Source of the DNA: a bacterium
GTDB taxonomy: Bacteria; Electryoneota; RPQS01
Direction: 5' to 3'
Length of the DNA stretch: 33,232 nucleotides
Assembly (NCBI GenBank): GCA_026394155.1
Contig: JAPKYT010000120.1
Location: forward strand, 1 to 33,232
Positions 1-7,066 of the stretch are shown piece after piece. The position numbers and the translations under genes are program-made. The notes beneath the pieces were generated by a model that was not told where the DNA came from, searched no databases, and was given only the letters and a program-made list of their open reading frames with translations. Position 1 is the first letter of the stretch; each line of letters starts with the position of its first letter.

Positions 1-1980
1 GACATCACCGAGCGCAAGAATGCCCAAGAAAAGTTAAAGAGAGCAGAAGAGAGATATAGAGCCATTTTCGAGAATGCTGTTATCGGTATCTACCAGAGTG
101 CACCAGAAGGACGTCACTTAAGCGTCAATCCTGCACTTGCACGTATATATGGTTATGATTCTCCAGAAGAATTGATTGCCAGTATGACGGACATTGCAAA
201 GCAACTTTACGTTGATCCCAACCGTCGTGTTGAACTGTTTAAGCATAGCGAAATACTAAATTTTGAATCACAAGTCTATCGCAAAGATGGAAGCATTATA
301 TGGATTCTGGAGAACACGACCGCTATTTGTGATTCAAAGGGCAATATACTCTATTTTGTTGGCACCGTTGAAGACGTCACCGAGCGTAAGCGGACTGAGG
401 AAGTCCTGCTGGTCAGCAATGCCCATCTGTTGAATGCGATCCGCATCGCCAAGCTGGGATACTGGGAGTATGACTTTGTCAAGGACGTGTTCACCTTCAA
501 CGACGAATTCTACGCGCTCTTTCGGACCACGGTCGAACAAGTGGGCGGCTACACCATGGCGGCGGCCCGCTACGCCGAACTTTTCGTGCATCCCGAGGAT
601 ATTGGGGTGGTCGCCGAGGAGGTCCGGAAAGCCGCTGAAAGCACGAATCCCAACTACAGCCGGCAGCTCGAACACCGGATCGTGTATGGCGACGGCAAGA
701 CCGGACATATCGCCGTACGCTTCCAGATCGTGAAGGACAGTGAGGGCCGAACCATCAGAAGCTACGGCATGAATCAGGACATCACCGAGGGCAAGCGAGC
801 GGTGGACGCGCTCATCGAAAGCGAGGAGCAGCTCCGCCAGTCGCAAAAGATGGAAGCCATCGGCCGCATGGCGGGGGGCATCGCCCACGATTTCAACAAT
901 CTTCTCACCAGCATTCTCGGACACAACGAGATCATGCTTCGCGGGTTGCCCGCAGACCATCCGCTGCGCGACGACATCGAAGAAGTGGCCAAAGCCGCCG
1001 AGCGCGCCGCCGGACTCACCCGCCAGCTTCTGACCTTCAGCCGCAAGCAGGTTCTCCAGCCGCGAGTGCTCGATCTCAACGCCATCGTCGCCGACATGGA
1101 GAAGATGCTGCGCCGTCTGATCGGAGAGGATATCGAACTGCTCACGCGTTTGCAGCCCGATCTGGGCACGACCAAGGCGGATCCGAGCCAGATCGAGCAG
1201 GTGCTGATGAATCTGGTGATGAACGCCCGCGACGCCCTGCCCGCCGGCGGACGGCTGATGATCGAAACAGCCAACGTCGCGCCCGATGAAATCCACGACT
1301 GGCGGCGCAAGAAGGCCGCGCCCGAGCCCTACGTTGTGCTGGCCGTTTCCGATAACGGCACCGGCATGGACGCCGAAACGCGATCGCACATTTATGAACC
1401 GTTCTTCACCACCAAGGAGTGCAGCAAAGGCACGGGACTCGGCCTGTCCACGGTGTATGGCATTGTCAAGCAGAGCGGTGGACATATCTGGGTCTACAGC
1501 GAACCGGGACGCGGGTCCGTCTTCAGGATCTACCTGCCGCGTGCGGCCGGGGCGGCGGAAGAGCTGAAGCCGCCTGAACCGAACGCGCCGCAGAACGGCC
1601 AAGAAACAATCCTGCTGGTGGAGGACGAGGATAGTGTTCGCGACCTCGTGCGCCGCATTCTCGAGGGCAAGGGCTACAGGGTGCGGGCCACGGGACTTCC
1701 GGCGGAAGCGCTGCAATTAGCGGAACTTCACCACGGCGCAATAGACCTGTTGATTACCGACGTCATCATGCCACAGCTCAGCGGAGAGAAGCTGGCTCAG
1801 AAAGTGATCGCCCTGCACCCCGAGACGAAAGTGCTGTTCATTTCCGGCTACCCCCACCATTCCCTCGGCCGCTTCGGAGTCATCGAACCGGGCAAGACGT
1901 TTCTGGAAAAACCCTTCAGCGCGGAGGTTCTGGCGAGCCATGTGCGGCAGCTTCTCGACACGCTGGTGACCGCCTCGTAA
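1..1980 (+). CDS. PAS hybrid sensor histidine kinase / response regulator (5' end outside window)
   Basis: The frame is open from base 1, so the true start lies upstream; 659 residues are visible. The first residues (DITERK) are the end of an earlier PAS/PAC unit. Two PAS domains follow (about residues 19-125 and 145-265), each closed by a D(V/I)TE(R/G)KR motif. Next comes a HisKA dimerisation helix with the phospho-acceptor His296 in GGIAHDFNN, then a HATPase domain with an N box (VMNARDALP), G1 box (DNGTGMD) and G2 box (GTGLGLS). A C-terminal receiver domain has acidic residues in LVEDED, phospho-acceptor Asp587 in LLITDVIMP and Lys in FLEKPFS. No transmembrane segment is visible in this part. 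The signal sensed is unknown. Bases 1 to about 380, encoding the first PAS domain, are clearly AT-richer than the rest. No output domain follows, so phosphate is probably relayed to another protein. Confidence 0.95.
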   Translation, partial: DITERKNAQEKLKRAEERYRAIFENAVIGIYQSAPEGRHLSVNPALARIYGYDSPEELIASMTDIAKQLYVDPNRRVELFKHSEILNFESQVYRKDGSIIWILENTTAICDSKGNILYFVGTVEDVTERKRTEEVLLVSNAHLLNAIRIAKLGYWEYDFVKDVFTFNDEFYALFRTTVEQVGGYTMAAARYAELFVHPEDIGVVAEEVRKAAESTNPNYSRQLEHRIVYGDGKTGHIAVRFQIVKDSEGRTIRSYGMNQDITEGKRAVDALIESEEQLRQSQKMEAIGRMAGGIAHDFNNLLTSILGHNEIMLRGLPADHPLRDDIEEVAKAAERAAGLTRQLLTFSRKQVLQPRVLDLNAIVADMEKMLRRLIGEDIELLTRLQPDLGTTKADPSQIEQVLMNLVMNARDALPAGGRLMIETANVAPDEIHDWRRKKAAPEPYVVLAVSDNGTGMDAETRSHIYEPFFTTKECSKGTGLGLSTVYGIVKQSGGHIWVYSEPGRGSVFRIYLPRAAGAAEELKPPEPNAPQNGQETILLVEDEDSVRDLVRRILEGKGYRVRATGLPAEALQLAELHHGAIDLLITDVIMPQLSGEKLAQKVIALHPETKVLFISGYPHHSLGRFGVIEPGKTFLEKPFSAEVLASHVRQLLDTLVTAS

Positions 1981-2067
1981 GATACTCCCTTCTCCCGCCT
2001 CCGGCCACGCCCGCCACAGCGCTCAGACTTGCCCGGACAAGAGCTTAGCAGGCCGGCGCCGGGCCGG

Positions 2068-2096
2068 TTGACTTTTCGTTCGCCACCGCCTATCTT
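2068..2096 (+). promoter_or_regulatory. Sigma70-type promoter for the M48 protease / EamA genes
   Basis: TTGACT at 2068-2073 and TATCTT at 2091-2096 are separated by exactly 17 bp. This puts the likely transcription start near 2103 and leaves a leader of about 65 bases before the ATG at 2169. Nothing else in the 188-bp gap after the kinase gene looks like a gene. Confidence 0.6.
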
Positions 2097-2168
2097 GTGA
2101 CCGTCTGTGCAAGGCCCGATCCGGCCTGCCGGCGCTCTTAATCCCCCATCATTTTCAGGTCGAGAACC

Positions 2169-2972
2169 ATGACTCCGAAGCGAATTCGCCCGCTGCGCGC
2201 GGCGGCTGCCGCGGCGCTCATGGCGGTTTTTCTGGCGGCGTGCTACACCAATCCGTTCACCCATCGCCGCGAGCTGATGCTCGTCACGCCGCAGGAAGAA
2301 GCCCAATTGGGGCTGAACACCTTCAACCAGATCAAGAACGAGACTCCCGTTTCCACCGATCCGGCGCAAAACGACTTGGTGCAGCGCGTGGGGCGGCGCA
2401 TTTCGTCGGTGGTGGACTTGCCCTACGCGCAGTGGGAGTTCGTCATGTTCCGCGCCGACCAAACGGCCAACGCCTTCTGCCTTCCCGCGGGAAAGGTGGG
2501 AGTCTACACGGGGATTCTGCCCATCACGCAGAGCGAAGCGGGATTGGCGACGGTGATAGGGCACGAGGTGGCGCACGCGGCGGCGCGGCACGGCGGCGAG
2601 CGCATGAGCCACGCGCTCTTGGTCCAGCTGGGTGGAATCACGCTGTCCGCCGCACTTCAGAGCAAACCGCAACAGACGCAGGACCTCGCCCTGACCGCCT
2701 ACGGCGTGGGCACGGCGCTGGGACATTCGCTGCCGCACAGCCGCAAACAGGAGCTTGAGGCCGACCAGATGGGGCTTATGTTCATGGCGCGCGCTGGCTA
2801 CGATCCGCGCGAGGCGATTTCGTTCTGGCAGCGGTTTCAGCAATGGAGCAACGCGCACGGTGGTCAGCCTCCGGAGTTTCTGTCCACGCATCCGCTCGAC
2901 AGCCGCCGCATCCGCGAATTGGAAAAGCACCTGCCCGAGGCGTTGGCCGCCTATCAGGGACGGAATCCGTAG
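2169..2972 (+). CDS. M48-family zinc metalloprotease, outer-membrane lipoprotein
   Basis: The 267-residue protein starts with a basic, Ala-rich signal peptide ending in a lipobox (LAAC, Cys25), so it should be lipid-anchored, most likely facing the periplasm. The M48 zinc site is complete: HEVAH at residues 132-136, with the third ligand Glu195 in the QELEAD motif. The C-terminal STHPLDSRRI motif is typical of the LoiP/BepA-like periplasmic M48 proteases that handle misassembled outer-membrane proteins. Its length is that of the catalytic domain alone; the TPR tail of BepA is missing. The start is ATG 2169, preceded by an AGGTCGAG-like ribosome site. It has its own promoter and probably shares a transcript with the EamA gene 44 bp downstream. 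The family assignment is firm; the quality-control role is inferred from relatives. Confidence 0.93.
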   Translation: MTPKRIRPLRAAAAAALMAVFLAACYTNPFTHRRELMLVTPQEEAQLGLNTFNQIKNETPVSTDPAQNDLVQRVGRRISSVVDLPYAQWEFVMFRADQTANAFCLPAGKVGVYTGILPITQSEAGLATVIGHEVAHAAARHGGERMSHALLVQLGGITLSAALQSKPQQTQDLALTAYGVGTALGHSLPHSRKQELEADQMGLMFMARAGYDPREAISFWQRFQQWSNAHGGQPPEFLSTHPLDSRRIRELEKHLPEALAAYQGRNP

Positions 2973-3016
2973 CGCCTTCGCGCCCGGCGCACTTTTCGTC
3001 ACCAGCAACTTTCTTC

Positions 3017-3910
3017 ATGACCAGCCTTCCCTATTTCGGAGAACTCCTTGCGCTGATCACCGCCGTGGTCTGGGCCGTGGCGGTGATTCTGTTTAAGAAA
3101 AGCGGCGAGAGCGTTCATCCCATCGCTCTCAATCTCTTCAAGAACGTGCTGGCCGCGGCGCTGGTGGTGCCGACGCTCTATCTGGTGGGCGGAAGTCTGT
3201 GGCGGCCGGTGAGCGCGGGCGACTATCTCATTCTGCTGGTGAGCGGTGTCTTAGGAATCGGCTTCGCCGACACGTTCTTCTTCATGAGTCTGAACATCCT
3301 CGGCGCCGGACTCTCCGCCATCGTGGATTGCCTCTACAGCCCCTTTGTGATCGCCCTTTCCGTGATGTTTCTGAGCGAGAGCCTTTCGCTTCTGCAAGTG
3401 CTGGGCGTGCTCATGATTGTCTCGGCGGTGCTGGGCGTGACCAGCGGCAAATGGGTGGTGGACATTCCGCGCCATGACCTTCTGCGCGGCACGTTCTGGG
3501 CGGTGGCGGCGCTGCTCCTGATGGCCGCAGGTATTGTGATGGCCAAGCCGGTCTTAGAGCGCTCGCCTTTGGTGTGGGCCATGGAGTGGCGTCTGATCGG
3601 CGGCATTCTCGCGCTGCTGGTGATCATGGCACTGCGCCGTGACCGCCGCGCAATCATCTCGACGCTCATGGGCACGCGGCACTGGGGCTACGTGGTCAGC
3701 GGCTCGTGGTTCGGGGCCTATGCAGCCACGTTTCTCTGGTTGGGGGGAATGAAGTACACGCAGGCCTCCACCGCCTCCGCGCTCAATCAAACCAGCAACA
3801 TCTTCATTTTCGTTCTTGCCGCGCTCTTGCTGCGCGAACCGATCACGCTGGCCCGCACCGTCGCTATCGTGCTGGGCGTGGCCGGAGCCTATTTGGTGAC
3901 CTTCGGTTAG
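3017..3910 (+). CDS. EamA/DMT-family permease
   Basis: The 297-residue integral membrane protein has about ten hydrophobic segments arranged as two EamA halves. The first half begins at residue 1 (LALITAVVWAVAVILFKKSG); the second follows the polar loop near residue 150. The small-residue glycine patterns (VLGIGFADTFFF; ALNQTSNIFIFVLAALLLREP) are typical of drug/metabolite exporters. I chose ATG 3017 because an in-frame start at 2843 would overlap the protease gene and add a 58-residue non-hydrophobic stretch with the character of an out-of-frame translation. There is no strong ribosome site in front of 3017. The substrate cannot be read from sequence; members of this family export amino acids, sugars, nucleosides or metabolites. 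It is probably cotranscribed with the M48 gene. Confidence 0.88.
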   Translation: MTSLPYFGELLALITAVVWAVAVILFKKSGESVHPIALNLFKNVLAAALVVPTLYLVGGSLWRPVSAGDYLILLVSGVLGIGFADTFFFMSLNILGAGLSAIVDCLYSPFVIALSVMFLSESLSLLQVLGVLMIVSAVLGVTSGKWVVDIPRHDLLRGTFWAVAALLLMAAGIVMAKPVLERSPLVWAMEWRLIGGILALLVIMALRRDRRAIISTLMGTRHWGYVVSGSWFGAYAATFLWLGGMKYTQASTASALNQTSNIFIFVLAALLLREPITLARTVAIVLGVAGAYLVTFG

Positions 3911-3915
3911 TGGTT

Positions 3916-3980
3916 TCCCCCCGCGTGCGGGGGGATGTCGCGCTGCTTTCCCCCCGTGGACGGGGGGAAAAAAGGGGGGT
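3916..3980. repeat. Two C6/G6 palindromic repeat units
   Basis: Unit 1 is 3916-3935, a 9-bp perfect stem TCCCCCCGC / GCGGGGGGA with loop GT. Unit 2 is 3947-3970, an 11-bp stem (TTTCCCCCCGT / ACGGGGGGAAA) with loop GG, followed by AAAGGGGGGT up to 3980. Read on the minus strand, unit 2 plus its tail matches the repeat flanking the DUF559 gene (C6, short spacer, then the C6/G6 palindrome). A damaged half copy (CCCACGGGGGGGAAAC) lies after mntP near 4597-4612, so mntP is bracketed by this family. Confidence 0.75.
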
Positions 3981-3996
3981 TCTTTCCGTACCGGTC

Positions 3997-4018
3997 TTCA
4001 TCCTTCATCCTTTCGTCC
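3997..4018. repeat. Heptamer tandem repeat (TTCATCC)
   Basis: Two exact TTCATCC heptamers (3997-4003, 4004-4010) and a degenerate third copy (TTTCGTCC) lie directly before the mntP start codon, where a ribosome site would normally be. The reverse-complement heptamer GGATGAA/G is found after mntP (4852-4893) and after the pentapeptide gene (6719-6741). Confidence 0.55.
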
Positions 4019-4019
4019 T

Positions 4020-4580
4020 ATGCCTTTCCTCGAAATCCTCATTCTTGCGTTAGCCTTATCCGCCGATGCCTTCTCCGTGGGCGCGGCCGTGGGACTGCGT
4101 CATCCCGGTGCGCGGCAGGTCTTCCGGATCTCGTTTCATTTCGGACTGTTTCAGAGTCTGATGTCGCTCGCCGGCGCGCTGGCGGGTTTGCTGTTTGTGC
4201 GCTACGTGGAGAGCTGCGATCACTGGATTGTTTTTGCGCTGCTCACGCTTATCGGCCTGCGCATGATCTATCTATCGGTCAAAGGCGAGCCTGCGCGCTT
4301 GGCCGATGTAGACCTCACGCGCGGGCTTTCGCTGATCGGTCTTTCGCTGGCGGTGAGCATAGATGCGCTCGGCGCGGGAGTCAGTCTGCCGGCCGCGGGC
4401 GCGCACATTCCCACAGCGGTCATTGTGATCGGAGTCGTTTCCGCTCTGGCGACGCTGTGCGCCATGCGTCTGGCGGACAAAATGCGCGCGTGGATAGGCC
4501 GCCGCTGTGAAATCGTGGCTGGCATCGTCCTCATTCTGCTCGGCGCGTGGACGCTCGTGGATCATCTGCGATTGCTCTGA
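4020..4580 (+). CDS. mntP: MntP-family manganese efflux pump
   Basis: The 186-residue, six-helix membrane protein has the two conserved acidic helix motifs of the MntP (formerly DUF204/YebN) family: LSADAFSVGAAVGL near residues 13-26 and AVSIDALGAGVSL in the second half. It also has the closing GRRCEIVAGIVLILLGA helix. Length matches the family (about 190). It is expected to export Mn2+ across the inner membrane. The ATG at 4020 puts the first hydrophobic helix right at the N-terminus, as in relatives; no Shine-Dalgarno is visible because heptamer repeats fill the upstream bases. The leader shows no recognisable yybP-ykoY manganese riboswitch. It is bracketed by dispersed repeats and is probably a separate transcript or read-through from the upstream genes. 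Confidence 0.88.
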   Translation: MPFLEILILALALSADAFSVGAAVGLRHPGARQVFRISFHFGLFQSLMSLAGALAGLLFVRYVESCDHWIVFALLTLIGLRMIYLSVKGEPARLADVDLTRGLSLIGLSLAVSIDALGAGVSLPAAGAHIPTAVIVIGVVSALATLCAMRLADKMRAWIGRRCEIVAGIVLILLGAWTLVDHLRLL

Positions 4581-4851
4581 CGTTCTCCCTTCTTGTCCCA
4601 CGGGGGGGAAACATTTTTTTGCCGAACGAACTGCTTTATTGCATAGGAAGATTGAAGATACATAAGAAATATTGCCTGAAAAAGCAGTAAACACTGTTGG
4701 GGCATGATGTTGTGTAATACAGACCAAATCATGTTTGACTGAACGCAATATACAACACAAAATGGCGGAAGTCAAGGGGGGAGGCTTGCCTATCATGCTG
4801 TTAATTAGGAAACGTGAAAGGCGGATGAGGTGTCGCGGGCGAGGGCCACGT

Positions 4852-4893
4852 GAGGGATGAGGGCGGAGGGATGAAGAGAAGGATGAAGGATGA
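4852..4893. repeat. Heptamer-type GGATGA(A/G) tandem repeat
   Basis: The stretch consists of degenerate (G/A)GGATGA units. Its first 23 bases (4852-4874) are identical to 6719-6741 after the pentapeptide gene. The end (4881-4893) has two GGATGAA units, the reverse complement of those before mntP. Confidence 0.6.
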
Positions 4894-4938
4894 ACAAGGA
4901 AAGTCAAAATACCAAAAAGCCCCAACGCCCAAAATGAT

Positions 4939-4979
4939 CGCCGAGCCGGGTTAAGGTCTTCCGCAACCCGGCCGGAATC
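4939..4979. repeat. Bulged-A hairpin repeat, copy 1
   Basis: Constant left flank CGCCGA (4939-4944), arm GCCGGGTT, 12-base loop, arm AACCCGGC (4965-4972) and constant right flank CGGAATC (4973-4979). The flanks pair as CCG/CGG with the A at 4944 bulged. Same architecture as the copies at 5021, 6791 and 31429 but with different arms and loop. Confidence 0.75.
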
Positions 4980-5020
4980 TAACGAGCGCCGTAGCGGCAC
5001 ATGGCACTGTGCCTCTTTTC

Positions 5021-5051
5021 CGCCGAGGCAGGCATCTTGCCTGCCCGGAAT
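5021..5051. repeat. Bulged-A hairpin repeat, copy 2
   Basis: CGCCGA flank, arm GGCAGGCA (5027-5034), loop TCT, arm TGCCTGCC (5038-5045), flank CGGAAT (5046-5051) followed by C. Outer CCG/CGG pairing gives an 11-bp stem with one bulged A at 5026. It lies 38 bp upstream of the pentapeptide-repeat gene start. Confidence 0.8.
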
Positions 5052-5089
5052 CTTGTCTTTTCGGGGTTCACAAGAGCGAGGCTGTAATC

Positions 5090-6712
5090 ATGTCCGAACC
5101 CGAATCTCCCGCACAATGCAGCTATGAAGGCTGCCCCCGGCCTGTGCACGGCGACACGGACAAGTGCATCTTCCACGCCCCCGCCGACAAGAAAGACCCA
5201 CAGGAGTTCCGCAACGCCCTCGCCTGCCAGATCAGAGAGTGGCGCAATGAAAAGGTCACTGCATGGGACTTCCGCGGCTGCGTGTTCGTGGATGTGGAGA
5301 GGATCGTTTGCCCGCGACGGTCTTGGGAAAAACACAACATGTTCCGCCGGGCTGTTTTCCCGGCTTTTGTGAGCTTCTCCGGAGCGAAGTTCGAGAGTGA
5401 AGCTTGTTTCAGTTCTTCAAAGTTCACGGGGTTCGCGGGTTTCGAATATGCGCAGTTCACGGGATATGCGTTTTTTGAGTCCGCGCAGTTCATGGAAATG
5501 GCGGTCTTCCGGTCTGTACAGTTCATGGACCTTGCACGTTTCCGGTCCGCACGTTTCAGAGGGGACGTGTATTGGGGGTCTGCGCAGTTCAAGGGCAACG
5601 TGGATTTTGAGTTCGCACGGTTCAAGACGGGCGCCAACTTTGCGTCCGTACAGTTTACCGGGGACGCCGATTTCCACTTCGTGCAGTTCAGGAGGCGCAC
5701 GGTTTTCCAGAACGTCAAGTTCTTCCGACAATCAGTGTTTGTTGGCGCATCGTTCCAAGGCAAACTTGACTTAACTCATGCTTCTTTTGCACATCACGGC
5801 GATTTCAAAGAAGGCAGCATCCTCGGCCATGTTCGTTTGCTTTGGCCGGGTGAGGGCAAGACGCGCATCCAACCCGCAAAGGGCGAAGAGGACAAGAGCC
5901 TGACGGCTTCGGCAGAGATTCAGCGCGGCAAGCTGCTTCTGAAGAACCTGCAATTCAGTCCGACAGGTGTCCTCGATCTACGCCGCAATTCTCTGGCTCC
6001 TGATTGCGAGTTAGCAATTGAAGACTGCGACATGACCCGCGTCCTCCTCGAAGGCACGGACTGCACGAAGATACGCTTCTACAACTGCACATGGCCGGTC
6101 GCACTGGGTCGTCAGATGGTGGGAGACGAATGGCGTGGGCGGCCCTATCTGAAACGCAGTTTCTTAAGGCGCGCACGGCTTGTGCTCCGCATCTGCCGCG
6201 GAAAGAGACTGGGGCTCTTGCGCAAGCTTGCGAAACCGCACGCGGACTGGAGTCTTGTCGCCCTGACCTATCAGCAGCTTGCCCGACGCTTCCACGAGGA
6301 CTTCAATCATTCCGTGGCCAATGATTTTGACCGCGGCGTGTTCGAGATGAAGCGGCTGACCAATCGCCGTTTTCTGTCGCGATGGCTCGGTCTGGCGGCT
6401 TGGTATCGCTACCTCTCCAACTACGGCGGCAGCGTCCTTCGACCGGTATTCGCTCTCGTGGCGAGCCTTGGCTTGTTTGCCTTGGGATACGCCGGAACCA
6501 CGCGCCCGAACATCCACGAAAATTGTGCTTGGACCGGCTGGGATTATCTTGGTCTGAGTCTTCAGGTTAGCTACCTCAACCGCGCCGGTCTGGAGTTCGC
6601 GCGGGGAAACAGCATCGGAGTGAATGTGCTCATGGCACTGCAAGTGGTCTTCACGGCTACTCTGGTGGCGCTGTTCGTCTTCGCCATCCGCAGGCGGTTC
6701 CGGCACGGATGA
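5090..6712 (+). CDS. Membrane-anchored pentapeptide-repeat protein with N-terminal Cys/His motif
   Basis: A 540-residue protein. The N-terminus carries a small metal-site-like motif (CSYEGC ... H ... KCIFH, about residues 7-26). After a short linker comes a pentapeptide-repeat region (about residues 90-240) with many FxxAxF-type units (GYAFFESAQF, GDVYWGSAQF, GDADFHFVQF), predicted to form a right-handed quadrilateral helix. A further beta-rich part follows (residues 250-350). Two hydrophobic segments near the C-terminus (VFALVASLGLFALGYAG; LMALQVVFTATLVALFVFAI) suggest inner-membrane anchoring with the repeat domain probably cytoplasmic. I chose ATG 5090 because GAGCGAGG sits about 10 bases upstream; the longer in-frame start at 5009 would translate a hairpin repeat. 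The gene stands alone. The family includes topoisomerase-shielding and membrane-scaffold proteins, but no specific role can be assigned here. Confidence 0.85.
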   Translation: MSEPESPAQCSYEGCPRPVHGDTDKCIFHAPADKKDPQEFRNALACQIREWRNEKVTAWDFRGCVFVDVERIVCPRRSWEKHNMFRRAVFPAFVSFSGAKFESEACFSSSKFTGFAGFEYAQFTGYAFFESAQFMEMAVFRSVQFMDLARFRSARFRGDVYWGSAQFKGNVDFEFARFKTGANFASVQFTGDADFHFVQFRRRTVFQNVKFFRQSVFVGASFQGKLDLTHASFAHHGDFKEGSILGHVRLLWPGEGKTRIQPAKGEEDKSLTASAEIQRGKLLLKNLQFSPTGVLDLRRNSLAPDCELAIEDCDMTRVLLEGTDCTKIRFYNCTWPVALGRQMVGDEWRGRPYLKRSFLRRARLVLRICRGKRLGLLRKLAKPHADWSLVALTYQQLARRFHEDFNHSVANDFDRGVFEMKRLTNRRFLSRWLGLAAWYRYLSNYGGSVLRPVFALVASLGLFALGYAGTTRPNIHENCAWTGWDYLGLSLQVSYLNRAGLEFARGNSIGVNVLMALQVVFTATLVALFVFAIRRRFRHG

Positions 6713-6718
6713 CAAGAC

Positions 6719-6786
6719 GAGGGATGAGGGCGGAGGGATGAGGGATGAATCGGAAAACTTGAAACCTGAAACTTGAGACTTGAAAC
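6719..6786. repeat. Two kinds of heptamer tandem repeats
   Basis: 6719-6741 is a 23-base exact copy of 4852-4874 (GGGATGA-type units). It is followed at 6759-6786 by four consecutive heptamers TTGAAAC, CTGAAAC, TTGAGAC, TTGAAAC. The run directly abuts the hairpin repeat at 6791. Confidence 0.65.
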
Positions 6787-6790
6787 ACTT

Positions 6791-6822
6791 CGCCGAGGCA
6801 CGCGTCCCCGCGTGCCCGGAAT
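6791..6822. repeat. Bulged-A hairpin repeat, copy 3
   Basis: CGCCGA flank, arm GGCACGCG (6797-6804), loop TCCC, arm CGCGTGCC (6809-6816), flank CGGAAT (6817-6822) followed by C. The A at 6796 is bulged. The arms differ at several paired positions from copies 1, 2 and 4, and pairing is kept. Confidence 0.8.
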
Positions 6823-7066
6823 CGGGTGCAGGTAGCGCCGCACAGCCGTGCGCTTGGAGTTTGCGTGACCCGTTAACCAATCTTCTTGCCATTGCCGGTC
6901 GGGAGACCGACAACGGCGAGATGGTTTTATAATAAACAATAAGTTAAACCTTGACTTCTCGCCCTTGTTTTCCTTCTAAGAATTTCGTAATCTTCCACTT
7001 GATTGAACCGGAGTCGCGCGGTCAAGAGTTCAAGAGAGGCATCCGCCAAGCACCTCCCCGTCTGAC

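Larger units (their letters stand above)
4581..5089. other. Gene-free region of 509 bp: AT-rich block followed by repeats
   Basis: The first part (about 4610-4810) is markedly AT-rich for this window and has no convincing ORF; a lone TTGACT at 4735-4740 with CAAAAT 17 bp later is a weak promoter candidate. The second part is made of repeats: heptamers (4852-4893), a bulged-A hairpin (4939-4979), a small hairpin GGCACA/TGTGCC (4996-5013) and a second bulged-A hairpin (5021-5051). The pentapeptide-repeat gene then starts. An in-frame extension of that gene to 5009 would only translate the repeat. Confidence 0.6.
6713..7066. other. Gene-free region of 354 bp: repeats then sucA leader
   Basis: Order: heptamer repeats (6719-6786), bulged-A hairpin (6791-6822), an imperfect GC hairpin (GCAC/GTGC with a bulged C, about 6835-6850), and a hairpin GTCGG-GAGA-CCGAC (6898-6911) with a GNRA-type loop. 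AT-rich DNA follows, with a perfect TATAAT at 6928-6933 but no good -35, and a TTGACT at 6951-6956 with only TTCTAA at 17 bp spacing. One of these probably drives sucA-sucB-lpd, but neither is convincing alone. The last 60 bases before sucA lack a strong Shine-Dalgarno. Confidence 0.5.

Noticed and set aside
1848-3008. Minus-strand open frame of 386 codons under the M48 gene
   Set aside because: Low-complexity Arg/Gly/His-rich translation typical of antisense GC-rich DNA; the plus strand has a complete lipoprotein protease.
2843-3016. 58-residue N-terminal extension of the EamA permease
   Set aside because: It overlaps the protease gene in another frame and is not hydrophobic; the first membrane helix begins at ATG 3017.
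4610-4810. Small RNA or riboswitch in the AT-rich block after mntP
   Set aside because: No stable stem, terminator or known riboswitch core could be seen; only a weak promoter-like pair is present.
5009-5089. 27-residue N-terminal extension of the pentapeptide-repeat protein
   Set aside because: It would be translated from the bulged-A hairpin repeat; the ribosome site is in front of 5090.
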